DNA of 64,000 nucleotides, from positions 15,428 through 79,427 of the forward strand of contig JADGJC010000170.1 in NCBI GenBank assembly GCA_027596075.1, in the 5' to 3' direction. This document shows positions 31,521 through 43,035 of the stretch, piece after piece (the stretch's first letter is position 1; each line of letters opens with the position of its first letter). A program made the translations under genes and the position numbers. Under the pieces are notes generated by a model. The model saw nothing but the letters and a program-made list of their open reading frames with translations. It had not been told where the DNA came from and made no database searches. Origin of the DNA: Rhizophlyctis rosea (lineage: Eukaryota > Chytridiomycota > Chytridiomycetes > Rhizophlyctidales > Rhizophlyctidaceae).

Positions 31521-32863
31521 TCATTTTGTCCGGCCTAAGCCTAGCCGGTTTGTAACGTACACCGGCATACAGTATCGAGGATCTACTTCCTTGAAGCTTT
31601 CGTCGCCTAGCAGCGACAAGCCCGCCACTCCAAATACCGTATGAAAGACGTCCGGATAATCCCCGGCGCGATCCGCTATTCCTCCCGTTTCTGGGTCCTG
31701 AAAAGAACCTACTGTCAGATGCATCCTCACGAAGCCTTATTGCGGTACTACAAACCTGCGCGCTAAGGATGAACTTCCGAAGATGGTCTTTGCTGATCCA
31801 ATGTATTCGATCCAACATTGCCAGAGATGACAAAACCCACCAAGAATAGCACACCTATCCGCCACGAATCAACATCAGAACAACAAACAAGGCAAGCTGC
31901 ATGCACGTTCCACCTACATCTTCCAACTTCTCCGGTCGGCCGTTCAAACCCCCATTCTTCAATTGTCTCTCTGCTAACCACCATCCCAGTTTATCTACGT
32001 CCACCAAATGCAGCGAGTTCGTTATCGATAGAGCTCCCACGCAGCAGAAGACTGTGTTATGAATCAGTTTCTGTAAGTTTGAAAGGGATAGACGTGCAGC
32101 GCTCTTCGACTGTCTTACTTTGTCCGGCGTGCGACTCAGCTCCTGGAACATTTCCGTATCCTCCATCAAAGTTCTTGCACCGATCAATGAATTCTACGGC
32201 CTTCCCAATGTCCACCACATCTAGTCGTCCCAGCAGAGATAAGCATGACAGAGTGCAGTATGAGAAGCGGGTGTCGACTTCTCCCCATTTGTCCCCGCGA
32301 AAGGCACCGGTGGATCGGTCTTGTAAACCTGCCAAGACTACGGGCACACCATGATGAGATTATGTCTGGCAAGCAATCACAAAAGCGCATGGTACTAACA
32401 CTCCACTGTTTTCGAATGATCGAACCGATTCAATGCATCATATGTTGCAAGAATCTGCACTCCACTAAGTGTGTAGAGGAGATGCGAATCGTATCCCGTG
32501 AAACCACCGAACCCGCCGTCGTCGTTGCGACATGATAGTACAAATTGGATGACCTCTTCTTTGTCGAGGGCGTCTATCTCGTGCATTAGGTCCAGTGCTG
32601 TGATAGCCCAATAGACGCCTAGCTCCATACGCGTTATTACCGGTTCTTATTGGGAAGAGCTTTGTGCATTACCGCTCAGTCTGAGATGTTCGCCTGTCCA
32701 ATATTCTAACTCATCCTTATTCTATATGAAGAGTGAGGGTTAGAGGCGGAATTGCAAATGTCGACTCTTGTAAGCAAAGCGTTTGACCGTCAACACCTAC
32801 ATCGTCTAACTCCTTGATGGATTTGACGTGCAGTTCTTTCAAGAAGTGCGTTTGTGGATCCAT
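31521..32863 (-). CDS. BET2: Rab geranylgeranyltransferase beta subunit
   Basis: Seven exons (32863..32801, 32721..32673, 32618..32400, 32337..32119, 32051..31918, 31854..31756, 31697..31521) encode 319 residues. Prenyltransferase beta repeats (QW-like) are clear: [84 protein letters not shown] and [13 protein letters not shown]. The zinc ligands are expected in the [17 protein letters not shown] region (Asp, Cys) and at FHTVFG (His). The [14 protein letters not shown] and [13 protein letters not shown] stretches identify RabGGTase (Bet2) rather than farnesyltransferase. With the alpha subunit and Rab escort protein it adds geranylgeranyl groups to Rab GTPases in the cytosol. Confidence 0.95.
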
Positions 32864-33266
32864 ACTGCTCTTCGATGTGCGACTGAGTATATAGCGCGTA
32901 TATTGACAAACACTTTGGCGACTTCAGGGCCTCAAGTGATGCTTTTTAGACAACGTAAAATAGCAGATGTAAACAAAAAGACGGTTGAGCGAGAGCGTGG
33001 GGTGAACTTTGTTGGGGGGTTGGCACACGCATATTGAGGGAGGCTTTCCGACACGCCACATGGAGCCTGGTCTGCATGGTGCATGATGCAAGGCCAAGGA
33101 CCTTGCCCCAGACCAACAACGCCAAGAGAAAGAGCATTCATTCCCATCTGCACTCACATCGTCCATCTTTCCAAACGCGACTGACTCTCCTCCGCCAACA
33201 TCCTTATAAAAGGCGGAAGAAGCACCATCTTACTATTCACGGCTAACCACCGACCGCTCTCTCAAA
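32864..33266. promoter_or_regulatory. divergent promoter region of BET2 and ARP2
   Basis: 403 bp between two genes pointing apart. A TATA box for ARP2 is given separately. An Arp2-side leader with ctctctcaaaATG starts the coding sequence. Confidence 0.45.
33205..33210 (+). promoter_or_regulatory. TATA box candidate of ARP2
   Basis: TATAAA followed by AGG, 57 bases upstream of the ARP2 start codon. Confidence 0.5.
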
Positions 33267-34852
33267 ATGCCTTCAAAAGAAGTTATCATCTGCGACAACG
33301 GAACAGGGGTGAGTGTTCTCCTACCATTCCTCCTCGACGGTGACGTTGGTCGCAACCAGCAGCCAACAGGTTCACCAATTCCACAGAAAAACGCCACTGA
33401 CAATCTCCACTTGTAGTTTGTCAAATGCGGTTACGCCGGAAGCAACTTCCCAGAAGCTATTTTCCCCGCCGTAGTTGGACGTCCCATCCTCCGTGCGGAA
33501 GAGAAAATCGGCGATGTCACCCTGAAAGACTTGATGGTCGGAGACGAAGCCGCCGCCGTCCGATCAATGCTTCAAATGAGCTACCCCATGGAGAACGGAA
33601 TTGTCCGCAACTGGGAAGATATGCACCACCTCTGGGACTACACGTTCAAGCAAAAGCTTGGCGTGCAGGACTACAACGACCACAAAATCTTGCTTACGGA
33701 GCCTGCTATGAACCCCACGAGGAATCGGGAGAAGATGGCGGAAGTTATGTTTGAGCAATATGGCTTCAACGGGTTGTATATTGCTATTCAGGCTGTTTTG
33801 ACTTTGTACGCGCAAGGTAACATTTTTTGGGTCCATATGCCATCATATTGCCCACAGTCGGTCTTATATGCCTTGCCCGTAGGGTTGCAAACTGGTGTTG
33901 TCGTGGACTCTGGTGATGGTGTCACGCACATTGTCCCTGTGTACGAAGGCTACGCGCTCCCTCATCTTGTCAAGCGTCTCGATGTCGCTGGCCGAGACAT
34001 TACGCGTTATCTCATCAAACTTCTGTTGCTTCGTGGTTACGCATTCAACCGCACAGCTGACTTTGAGACCGTCCGACAAGTGAAGGAGAAGCTGTGTTAT
34101 GTTGGGTAGGTGACGATGAGGTAGTTATGACGTGAAGAATGGCCGCTGAAAGTTTGGCGCATAGATACGATCTTGAATTGGAGCGCAAGTTGGCGGAGGA
34201 AACAACCGTTTTGGTCGAACAATATACCGTAAGTCACGTGAACATGCGCAATGCAGGAGCGACAGCCTGACATTCCATGCTATCCAGCTTCCCGATGGTC
34301 GTGTGATCAAGGTCGGATCTGAACGCTTCGAAGCACCAGAAGCATTGTTCCAACCACACTTGGTGGATGTCGAAACGCCCGGTGTAGCTGGTATGCAAGT
34401 TTACATGTCGTGATCCGAAGAAAGGGTAACTCAATGAATCCTGATAGAACTGCTTTTCAACGCCATCCAATCTGGGGATATGGATGTTCGGCCGGAATTG
34501 TACAAGCACATCGTGTTGTCCGGAGGGTCTTCCATGTACCCGGGTCTGCCGAGTCGATTGGAGAAGGAAATCAAGCAGTTGTACCTTCAAAATGTCCTGA
34601 GGGGAGACACTTCCCGCTTGAGCGTAAGTGAATCATACACCATCAAAGTGCAGCAGCTTTGCTGATCAACTATGGCAGAAATTCAAAATTCGCGTGGAAG
34701 ATCCTCCAAGGAGAAAGCACATGGTATTCTTAGGCGGGGCGGTGCTGGGTGAGATTATGAAGGAGAAGGAGACATTCTGGATCAACAAGAGCGAATGGCA
34801 GGAGAAGGGAGTGCGGGCATTGGATAAGCTTGGCCCTAGAGGATCTGCATAA
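33267..34852 (+). CDS. ARP2: actin-related protein 2
   Basis: Seven exons (33267..33308, 33417..33816, 33883..34105, 34165..34228, 34288..34390, 34448..34623, 34679..34852) encode 393 residues. Actin-fold nucleotide motifs are present: VIICDNGTG at the start, [20 protein letters not shown] in the middle and [15 protein letters not shown] near the end. Arp2-specific features are [42 protein letters not shown] and the C-terminus [14 protein letters not shown]. As part of the seven-subunit Arp2/3 complex it nucleates branched actin, for endocytic patches and, in zoosporic fungi, probably for amoeboid crawling. Confidence 0.97.
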
Positions 34853-35049
34853 AGTATAGCATTTGTGCGCTGAGGATCTTGTGTGATATATTTGTTACTA
34901 GTAGTAGAATGTTTCAGTTTGATTTGGATTTGATGCTTGGTGTAGGGCGAGTGTGAAAGTGGACAAGTTTTGCCGTCCTTTTGTTTCGTTGCTGACCGTC
35001 ACAGATATTTACAAGTCTATTTACAATACAACTCTCCTCCAAGCCGGGT

Positions 35050-35383
35050 TCAACTCCATCTGCTAAAAGTGACCCCCTTTAGGAACCGCCGCATCAGCGT
35101 TATCATTACTGGAAATGAGCGAGCGAATTGTCAATCACGCGTTGTATTTGCGGTTCAATTTGGACCACGTCAAGACACGTGGCTTACCATATCGTCCGAA
35201 CATCTTTGCTATGAGAGGTACGATTACTGGCACCAGCACAAGTAAGGCCTTATCTCCGTCAAGGTCGTGATCGTCCTCGTCTTCGAACTCGGACCCTTCT
35301 GATATGTAGCCGTCGTCTGCTGTTTGCTGGATTGATACACGGCTTCGAAGACTGTCCGGGGACGCTGGAGAGAAAGCAGACAT
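35050..35383 (-). CDS. small acidic tail-anchored membrane protein
   Basis: Two exons (35383..35188, 35108..35050) give 84 residues. The N-terminal half is Ser-rich then very acidic (SEGSEFEDEDDHDLDGD). It is followed by one membrane helix (KALLVLVPVIVPLIAKMFG) and a short basic tail (MRRFLKGVTFSRW). Without the splice the frame ends instead in a Lys/Asn-rich tail at 35135. The spliced version has a more typical positive flank, and the donor is a good GTAAGC. Acidic head, helix and basic tail resemble small mitochondrial outer-membrane proteins such as fungal Mim2, but this is a guess from shape alone. Confidence 0.55.
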
Positions 35384-35718
35384 TGTTTGTGTGCTTTGGA
35401 GACACTGGGGACCTAAAGTCTCGTGTGGGGTTTGACGATCGCGAGTGGGTTGGTCAAGGAAGAGGAAGTGACCCCATTCTCCTCGTCCACTCTCCAGTCT
35501 CGACCCACCCCAGTTTGGACCGTGATGTGATGTGACGTGTCCCACTGATTAGACCAATTTTGGTTATGTTGCAAGCCACGTCTGAAATGTTTTTGTCGCA
35601 AATTGCAATGAATTGGTCTGTTCAATTTCATTTCAATGCAGATTGCTCTTCAAGTTCCTGCCCATTACGCTACGCTCACCGAACCGTAAACTTGTTCACT
35701 GTGATACCGTCGCCGTTG
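35384..35718. promoter_or_regulatory. divergent promoter region
   Basis: 335 bp shared by the tail-anchored protein gene (minus) and NAF1 (plus). No motif stands out. Confidence 0.4.
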
Positions 35719-38700
35719 ATGTCGGACACTTCAGCAGCAGCCACGTTCGGGACAGACGGTCCGTCGCAGGTGTCGCAAGGTGAGTTTCCAACAGCATGGG
35801 CACGGTTCTTCGGGTTTGCACCACTTCCCCGAAACGCAACTGACAAGGCCATGTTACAGACGCCCTTGCGTTACTTGCAGCTTTAGCTGGAACAAACTCT
35901 GCTCCTACGCCTGCTCCGGAGAGTCCTGTTGAAACGCTGGTTTCCGAAGCGCAAGATGTAAGTGCTACTACTCTCGGACCCCTGGGGCTGGCTTACTGAA
36001 GTTTACTTACCAGGAGGTGAACTCGAGTTTTTTCACGGCGCCGCCCAACAGCGCCAGCACCGCCGACACCGCTATACAGGATCTTTTGGCTCTCTTGGCA
36101 CAGACTGCTGAACAACCAACAGAACAGGCGCCAATCGCGGAAGAAGTTCCCACAACTCTGGCAGTAGTGGAATCAACGGTTGGCGAAGAACAACCCTCAG
36201 GATCAACTGCCGATGTTTTGCTAGCTACCATACAATCTTCGGTCGTTGATGTGACTGTGCCTAATGTTGAATCTCTGTCAGATACTGTTTCGGTCGACAC
36301 CCTGAGCGACCCAAACGTCTTCCTTCCCGCACCATCCAATGATCCGACAATACCTGCACCGTCCACGCAATCAGCGACATCAATCGCAGAAACATCCGAC
36401 GCACCGTCAACGCAATCAGCAACATCAAACGCAGAAGCGTGCGACGCACCGTCAACGCAATCCGCAACGTCGAATGCAGAAACAGCAGACGCTCTTTTCA
36501 TCGTGGATAAACGCGGCAATCCCGCCAACATCTTGGCGGACTACATGGAACGGGATGATGAACCCGAAGACGGAGAGTTATCTTCAGATGAAGAGGGTAC
36601 GGTGCCCATTACAAATGGGACAGAGGATATTGCAAGTGCGCCGGACAGCCAGACGCGGGGTGAGATCAAAGTCGAGTCTGAGGTGGACAAGGCGTCAATG
36701 GTAGCGAAGGACACGTTGGCGGGTGGTGATGCGAATGGAACGCAGGAAGGGATTACCGCTCACAGCGGTGGCTTGGAGACGGAAGCTATCTCAAGCGATG
36801 AAGAAAGTGAGGGGAGCGATTTCCATTTCAGTGATTCGGATTCGGATTCGTAAGTGCATTTGACCGATAATTGCGCATGCAAAGCTAGTTCATTGACGGT
36901 TTCTGATGATAAGGGAAAGCGATACCATTGAAGCAGCTCAGACGAAGTTGAAGAAACAACAGCCGAAAGCGCCAATCGATACAGATGGTCTGGATGACGA
37001 AGAAGGGGCAACCGGTGCTGAACTTCGGACGAAGAATGAACTTGCGGTATGTACTGGCGGTGTAATCTTCTTAGAAGGTTGCCATCGTCGTGTTCTCATA
37101 TCAGTTCATGCATAGACACTTCCGCCAGTTGAGCCCATCAATGTCGAGATACCACCGGATGTAGAGATGACCTTTGTGGGCACAATTTTCAGTGTGGTTG
37201 GAGAGCAAGTGGTTGTGCAAGCAGCTGCGTCAGGAGATTACATGGTCTTGGACCTTGATACCATTTTACTGTTTGATGATCGTCAGCCCATGGGAAGGGT
37301 CGGTATTTACCGGTGGTTTTTTGTGTTGTCACGGTGCTCATAAGATTTGATTTTCCGTACTATAGGTGGCTGACACCTTTGGGCCCGTTACACAACCTCT
37401 TTACTCCGTGCGCTTCAACACGAAAGCCGACATTGACCCGGAGAAATTCACCGTTGGGCGCAAAATCTATTGCATCAAAGACTTGGCGAAATTCGTGTTT
37501 ACGCAGCCTTTGAAGAGTCTCAAGGGCTCTGATGCCTCTAACATTCACGATGAAGAAGTTGGTGATGATGTGGGTCAATGATTGATGCCATCGTGCGCGG
37601 TTGCGGTTGAGCTGACTGAGTACATTATGTTGCAGGAGGTTGAATTCTCCGATGACGAAAAAGAGGCGGAACACAGAAGACAGCTGAAGCTCAAGAAGAA
37701 GAAACGTGGTGCCGACCAAGATGACGATCAAGGGTATTACTGTTGATTCAAGATGTATGCATTTGAGCGTACAAAACTGACCCGGCAAAATTTGTAGAGG
37801 GCTAAAGCGAGCGAGGAACGACCCACCGCCGCCACCGGAGGACTGGACTTATGAAAGCCCCGAAGAAGGTGAAGAACCAGAAGACACACCAATGATAACG
37901 GACGATCGCCAGGATCAATTCAATGGCCGAGATCAACATAGTCGCGGACGGGGAGGAAGAGGAGGAAGAGGGGGGCGGGGAGGGCGGGGAGGCTTTCATG
38001 ACAATCGTTCCCGGCAGGGACAGGATGGACCGCCGAGACATCATGAGCAGTATCAACGGTCAGGTAACGGGGACGGAGATGGGCGCTATGATGGCCGGAA
38101 TGACGGCTGGCGTGGTGGGGGGAGGGGAGGAGGTCACGGGCGCGGTGGTGGACGAGGTAGTGGACGGTATGGACAGCATCAGGATGATTGGCGGCAAAGA
38201 ACTCCTCAACAGCAACCACGGCCGCATCACCATCATCAGCCTTACGATCCAACCCAAAGCAGCCTTCCCGATCAGTCCATGCAACAGCAGTTGCAACAGC
38301 TGCAGGCGCCGATCCTAGGAATGGGGCAGCAGAGCCTTCCCTTCATGTCTCCAAACATGTTTGGCATGCCACAAACCAACATGGGATTCACCGCAACGCA
38401 GATGAACCCGATTACACACCAAATGATGACTCCCGGCGCGCAATCTTCGCCATCGTCGTCATCACAAGAGCAACAAGCTCTCGCGGCGTTGCGGGCACTC
38501 AATAATGGGAGTCTGGACAACATCACCCAGTTACTGACGTCGTTACAGCAGGGGAACGCGATGGGTATGGGGATGATGCAGGGACAAGGTGGGATGCAGC
38601 AAGCGTTGCCGACGATGAATTTCAATGCCGCCGGGATGGGAGCTCTCAATGGCATGCCGTCCTTGTCGGCATCGCCATTCCCAGTCATGGCGCAACAGCA

Positions 38701-38851
38701 TCAGATGGCGGCGTTCCAGTCGATGAGCGCGCCGCATGGCGGGATGGGTGGGATGGGGTATGGCGGCCAGGCGGGGGGTAATCAGATGGGAGGGTCGAGC
38801 CATGGTGGAGGTGGTGGGTATGGGAGAGGGAGGGGCCGCGGTCGGAGATGA
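35719..38851 (+). CDS. NAF1: H/ACA snoRNP assembly factor NAF1
   Basis: Eight exons (35719..35779, 35860..35957, 36014..36849, 36914..37046, 37116..37298, 37366..37569, 37636..37733, 37798..38851) encode 888 residues. A long acidic, low-complexity N-terminus contains a 15-residue unit repeated three times. The Gar1/Naf1 beta-barrel domain follows: VEIPPDVEMTFVGTIFSVVG, VLDLDTILLFDDRQPMGRV, ADTFGPVTQPLYSVRF and KIYCIKDLAKFVFTQPLKSL. The C-terminus has RGGRGG repeats, then Gln/Met/Gly-rich sequence ending RGRGRGRR. Naf1 is the nuclear shuttling factor that loads the pseudouridine synthase (Cbf5/dyskerin) onto nascent H/ACA RNAs and is later replaced by Gar1. The Gln/Met-rich tail is longer than in yeast Naf1. 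Confidence 0.93.
36356..36490 (+). repeat. three tandem 45-bp repeats inside NAF1
   Basis: Units at 36356-36400, 36401-36445 and 36446-36490 begin gcaccgtcMacgcaatc and encode the 15-residue unit APSTQSATSxAExxD. Being a multiple of three, it can expand or shrink without breaking the frame. Confidence 0.9.
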
Positions 38852-39120
38852 GTGTGATGGGTGAGGTGTGGCCGCTACGGAGAAAGTTGAACGGTTGTAT
38901 ATAAAGGATATGAAGTTTTCATGTGCCCAAGCAATCAGGTACCAATGTAAATAGATATCGCAACATGGTCATGTGCTTATGTGTAGCACCTCCATATAGT
39001 AGACACTGTTTGCTCTGTGCTTTTGACTAATATGATATCCAATGATCCATTTTCAAAAGGGGATGGACCATAAAACAAAACCCATCTGACATGAACGAAT
39101 GAATAAAATTCGAACAAAAA
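38852..39120. other. 3' flank of NAF1
   Basis: Non-coding flank between NAF1 and the tRNA gene. It includes the oligo-T terminator of the tRNA (seen as an A run at 39116-39120 on the plus strand). Confidence 0.5.
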
Positions 39121-39192
39121 GGTCGCACCGAGATTCGAACTCGGGTTACCAGATTCAAAGTCTGGGGTGCTAAACCGCTACACTATGCAACC
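39121..39192 (-). tRNA. tRNA-Gln (anticodon UUG)
   Basis: A complete cloverleaf can be folded by eye. The acceptor stem pairs GGTTGCA with TGCGACC (one G-T pair). The D-arm is TAGTGTAGCGGTTTAGCA. The anticodon arm is CCAGA-CTTTGAA-TCTGG with anticodon TTG. The T-arm contains GTTCGAATC. There is no intron, and a run of T follows for RNA polymerase III termination. Confidence 0.96.
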
Positions 39193-39865
39193 CTTTTTGG
39201 TATACTCTATAGATTTGCATTATTATACATTTTGCGGGCGTGAGCAGCCCAACACGCCCATTGCCGTTTATCCAGAAGGTTTTTCCGGAGAGAAGTGAAT
39301 TGATATTGGCGTGACAACAGTCTGCGACGTGAGATGGCTTAATGAGAAATGCGGACAAATTGGGGTTTGGTAATATGTCTGGGACTCCTTTGAGCACGGG
39401 TGCGATGTCGCAAAAAGATTGTTGCCTCATGAAACGATTGCATACTGGACGACCCTTTTCCAATTGTCGAGGTTTCTGTATTCATTCCTTCGGAAGCATT
39501 TCCCCACAGGTTACGAAAGATGGCTCGAAAAGCTTTAGGGTGGCCTGGACTTGAGACCCGTGGCGCTCGGGCCAAGTGGCACTGGTTGTCAGACTTCGCC
39601 ATCGGGACACGGGCTGGGCTGGGTCTCACCAGGACTCTCCTCCCTTTCTCACCTCCCCACAACCTGTCAAAGTCCAATAGAACATTTTGAGTTGGCATTC
39701 TGCCAAATATCACGCAAACCAATCTCAGTGAGAACTGCTTGTCGAGATAATCAAGTTGGTTAGGACAATCGTCGTCGCCTCATATAACGTAAAAGTTTGA
39801 CAGCTAACAATGGCACGTTGGCGTTGATACCACAGTATCGAACATCGAACCCTATTCCCAAAAAC
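39193..39865. other. intergenic
   Basis: Region between the tRNA gene and the DUF6604 gene. No exon or RNA gene that I can support. The DUF6604 frame remains open upstream to an ATG at 39797. Confidence 0.5.
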
Positions 39866-42673
39866 ATGTCAAAACTTCCAGAATTCGTCTATGACACATA
39901 CACACGCTATAAAGTCGACACCAACCGCTTGGCGAGATGGCTGGTAACGACGGCAGAGCGCTTGGGGTATGAAGGGTTGAAAGGGCGCCGCGATGCGGAG
40001 GTATCAGAAGGCGGACAAGAAGTCCAGAGCGGCGAACATAGAAAGGCAAAGAACAAGAGACGGAGCACCGGTGCTAAAGCCAAAACCGACCCCAACGCGC
40101 AACCAGAAAAGCGGATTTTGGCCGTTGCTCAGTTTACGGAGTTGGCTGAGTTCATCGCGAAGTCGGGTGAAGCTGTCAAAATCCCCAGAGCCGTTTTGAC
40201 GGTTGCGCGTAGCGCGATAGCGGCGCGGAAAGGTTGCGCGGGCTGGTTTCGTGATGTTAAGGCAGCAGGGGGAAGTGATGGGCAGTCGGATGATCGGCAT
40301 TGGCATTTCATAGCAGTGTTGGAAAAAGTGGTAGATATCTTGGAGAAGTGTGAAGTTGTTGACATTAAGGGCGGTGTGGCGGGGCGAGGTGCGGGGCAAA
40401 GGGAAGGCACTAATGCAACAAAGGAATGTGATGTGGAGATCGAGAACCGGTTTGCCATGCTGGAATTGGATGATTTGGTGGACGCCCACTCCGAATCTCT
40501 TGAACCTCACCCGCCCCTTCATCATGCCACCACAACCTCCCGTCCAGCCAAACCCGCTCCCATTGTTGAAGTCATGTACGAAACCGAAGAAGACCAGGAA
40601 GACATCCGCATCTTCATTTCCTACTGCTTCTTCAGAGACCTCAACGCCATCCGCAACTTCTTGCGCCAACTTTGGGACGACTACAAAAACAACAGAGCAG
40701 ATCTCGCCACCGCCTCAGTCACTACCACAGCTGCCTTTGAGATCGTCCGCCGAATGGAAGAGGAATTTTACCTGGTCATTCCAAACTTGCCGGAAGTGAA
40801 CCACGTCTGCGCGGCGGGGCTCATCTACCTTAACGTAGGAATAAAGCTGGGTGAAAACACCATGGATTATGATAGTATTTTCGACGTCAAGATCCCCGAC
40901 GGACTGCGTGACGTGGGCGATTTTTGCTTCTGGCCAGGCTTTATCCGTCTGATGCACATTCTCATGGCCTGCAATCCACCCCACGGTCAAATATCCAATG
41001 TGTCCGGCACCTCCTTCGGTGGCCGATACAACCCATCAGCTGACCGAAGCTCCCTCACACCCGACGAACAACAGAAAGAAGACCTATTCATCCTATTCGA
41101 TCTCGTCAACGACTTCATCGCAGTCAACTGGCAACATGACGACTTCCCTTACAAACGAGACGACCCATTCATCTGCGACTTGACATCATGGCGAAAGCAC
41201 AAATCCGTTCGCACCACCCTGGTTTTCATGTTTCAGATCTTCCTAGACGTCCACCATACTTTCCGCCAAAACGTTTCCCAAGCCCTTCTCGACCTCCGCA
41301 GTTTCGGCGTCCAAAATCTGATGTCCATCAAGCAGTGGTCATTTACTCTCGCGCACATGAAAATGGACCCAATGGATGTGAGGAATAAGGACCTCCACAA
41401 GCTTGTACTTTTCATCGAAAGATATATCTGCAAAGACGCCTTGGAGAGAGACATGGCCAACATACAGAATACTCGACGCCTACCAGGCTTTCCAGAAGCC
41501 TTCCACCTCCTTGCTCACCACCCTATCTCATGCGGCATGATCAAGTACCGGCTGCAACTTCAAGTGCTCGACACAGCGATCAAGTTAGCAAACGAGTGGG
41601 GTTCTATCCTATACACCGGCCACCTCTACCACCTATGCAGCGAGGTCACCAAAGACCTCGTCGCGTCCAAGAGCTGGGTGGACATGGAATGGATCTTCGA
41701 CCATCATGGGCGGGAACGACTGTTTCGTGGGCGGATGCCGGAAACACTTTATGAGTGTTTCAGGAGCTTTTCGCTTGTGTGGGGTATGCAAGCGCAGGAT
41801 ATGGTTCCTTTGGAGACAAGGAGGAAGAAGCAGGGGGGCAAGTATCACGTGAAGAAGAAGTTGCCGAAGAGGCCGCAGGGAGTTGTGACGCTGACGACTG
41901 AGTGGCCTGTTGCGGAGTTCATGAAGAAATGGTTGTTGGAAGGGAAGGAGGTGGAAGTAAGGGAGTTTGTGGAGGTTATGGGTAGAGGGTTTGATATGGA
42001 GGACGTGGATGAAGTGGCAACTCCCAAATTGGAACTGTTCCTGAAGGAGGACACAAGTACGCCTAATGGCGTGGAGGTTCAAACTGATAAGGAGAGCAAT
42101 ACAGCAGCATCATCACCCCATCCCTCGACCACCTCAGCCCCCAACAACGTTGCATCAAAAGCCGTCGCACCTCCCCAATCCCCAACCCAACTCCTCTCCT
42201 CCCTCTCCACCTCTTTCAAACGCGAACACCCCCTTCTAACCTTCAACTACATCTCCCTCCACACCCGCTGCATCCTAACCCTCCTCCACATCGACTCCCT
42301 CCTGCATGATGACCTCACACTACTCTTAGATGGTTTCGACTGGGTCAACAAAGCAAGTGACATTGGTCTTTTACCGCACTGGATCATGATGGGGGCGGAC
42401 AGGGAGTTGGGCCCGAGGAAGAGCCGGAGTGGGGACTGTCAGGATACCAGGAATAGTTTGATGGTGGGGAAGGCGGGACGGATTTTGCGGGAGGTTGTGG
42501 AGAAGGAGGGGGCTATTGAGGTTGGGGAGTTAAGGAGGAAGATGGGTGGTGGGAGTGAGGAGAAGGAGAAGACAGGAAGGGAGAAGCAGCAAGATTGGTT
42601 CTTCCGATTCAAATGGGGAGATGAATCCACTACTTCAAGAGTTGTTGAAAGCGAGCCGAACACGCTGCATTAG
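39866..42673 (+). CDS. DUF6604 domain protein
   Basis: An intronless 935-residue frame. The first ~35 residues (LPEFVYDTYTRYKVDTNRLA and WLVTTAERLGYEG) match the N-terminal block of the fungal DUF6604 family, which has lineage-specific paralogues in many fungi. A Lys/Arg/Ser-rich loop follows, and then a long helical region with no known catalytic motif. A low-complexity Ser/Pro/Thr segment separates a C-terminal helical block (RCILTLLHIDSLLHDDLTLL). No function is established for the family. I start at 39866 because MSKLPEFVYDTY fits the family; an in-frame ATG at 39797 would add 23 residues. Absence of introns contrasts with most neighbours. Confidence 0.78.
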   Translation: MSKLPEFVYDTYTRYKVDTNRLARWLVTTAERLGYEGLKGRRDAEVSEGGQEVQSGEHRKAKNKRRSTGAKAKTDPNAQPEKRILAVAQFTELAEFIAKSGEAVKIPRAVLTVARSAIAARKGCAGWFRDVKAAGGSDGQSDDRHWHFIAVLEKVVDILEKCEVVDIKGGVAGRGAGQREGTNATKECDVEIENRFAMLELDDLVDAHSESLEPHPPLHHATTTSRPAKPAPIVEVMYETEEDQEDIRIFISYCFFRDLNAIRNFLRQLWDDYKNNRADLATASVTTTAAFEIVRRMEEEFYLVIPNLPEVNHVCAAGLIYLNVGIKLGENTMDYDSIFDVKIPDGLRDVGDFCFWPGFIRLMHILMACNPPHGQISNVSGTSFGGRYNPSADRSSLTPDEQQKEDLFILFDLVNDFIAVNWQHDDFPYKRDDPFICDLTSWRKHKSVRTTLVFMFQIFLDVHHTFRQNVSQALLDLRSFGVQNLMSIKQWSFTLAHMKMDPMDVRNKDLHKLVLFIERYICKDALERDMANIQNTRRLPGFPEAFHLLAHHPISCGMIKYRLQLQVLDTAIKLANEWGSILYTGHLYHLCSEVTKDLVASKSWVDMEWIFDHHGRERLFRGRMPETLYECFRSFSLVWGMQAQDMVPLETRRKKQGGKYHVKKKLPKRPQGVVTLTTEWPVAEFMKKWLLEGKEVEVREFVEVMGRGFDMEDVDEVATPKLELFLKEDTSTPNGVEVQTDKESNTAASSPHPSTTSAPNNVASKAVAPPQSPTQLLSSLSTSFKREHPLLTFNYISLHTRCILTLLHIDSLLHDDLTLLLDGFDWVNKASDIGLLPHWIMMGADRELGPRKSRSGDCQDTRNSLMVGKAGRILREVVEKEGAIEVGELRRKMGGGSEEKEKTGREKQQDWFFRFKWGDESTTSRVVESEPNTLH

Positions 42674-43035
42674 TATCAAGAGTTACTTATGGTCGTATAG
42701 GTATTTTGCAGGTGATATTGTTGCATAAGTACAGTGTTGAATGCTACATTGATTATATCGTTCAAGATAACCTAATGGAGCGGATCTGAATGAACTTAAA
42801 CGCAGCCTCTCCGTATATGTAGCAGTACCGCACCTCTGAGCCTCGTCCAAGCTACTGAAACGCTCCAATCCGGGCAACTTCAAAAGTCTATTTTCAAGGA
42901 CAGCAACGACTCTGAGATGAAATCCTTCGCAAGGTCGCATAAGCCCGACTGCTGCGACCAATCATCAACAACTCACATGCAATATAATATGAAGAGGTGC
43001 AAAACGTCCCGTATATTGACGACCTTCACCCCATA
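42674..43035. other. convergent intergenic gap
   Basis: 362 bp between the 3' ends of the DUF6604 and ankyrin genes. Nothing recognised. Confidence 0.5.
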
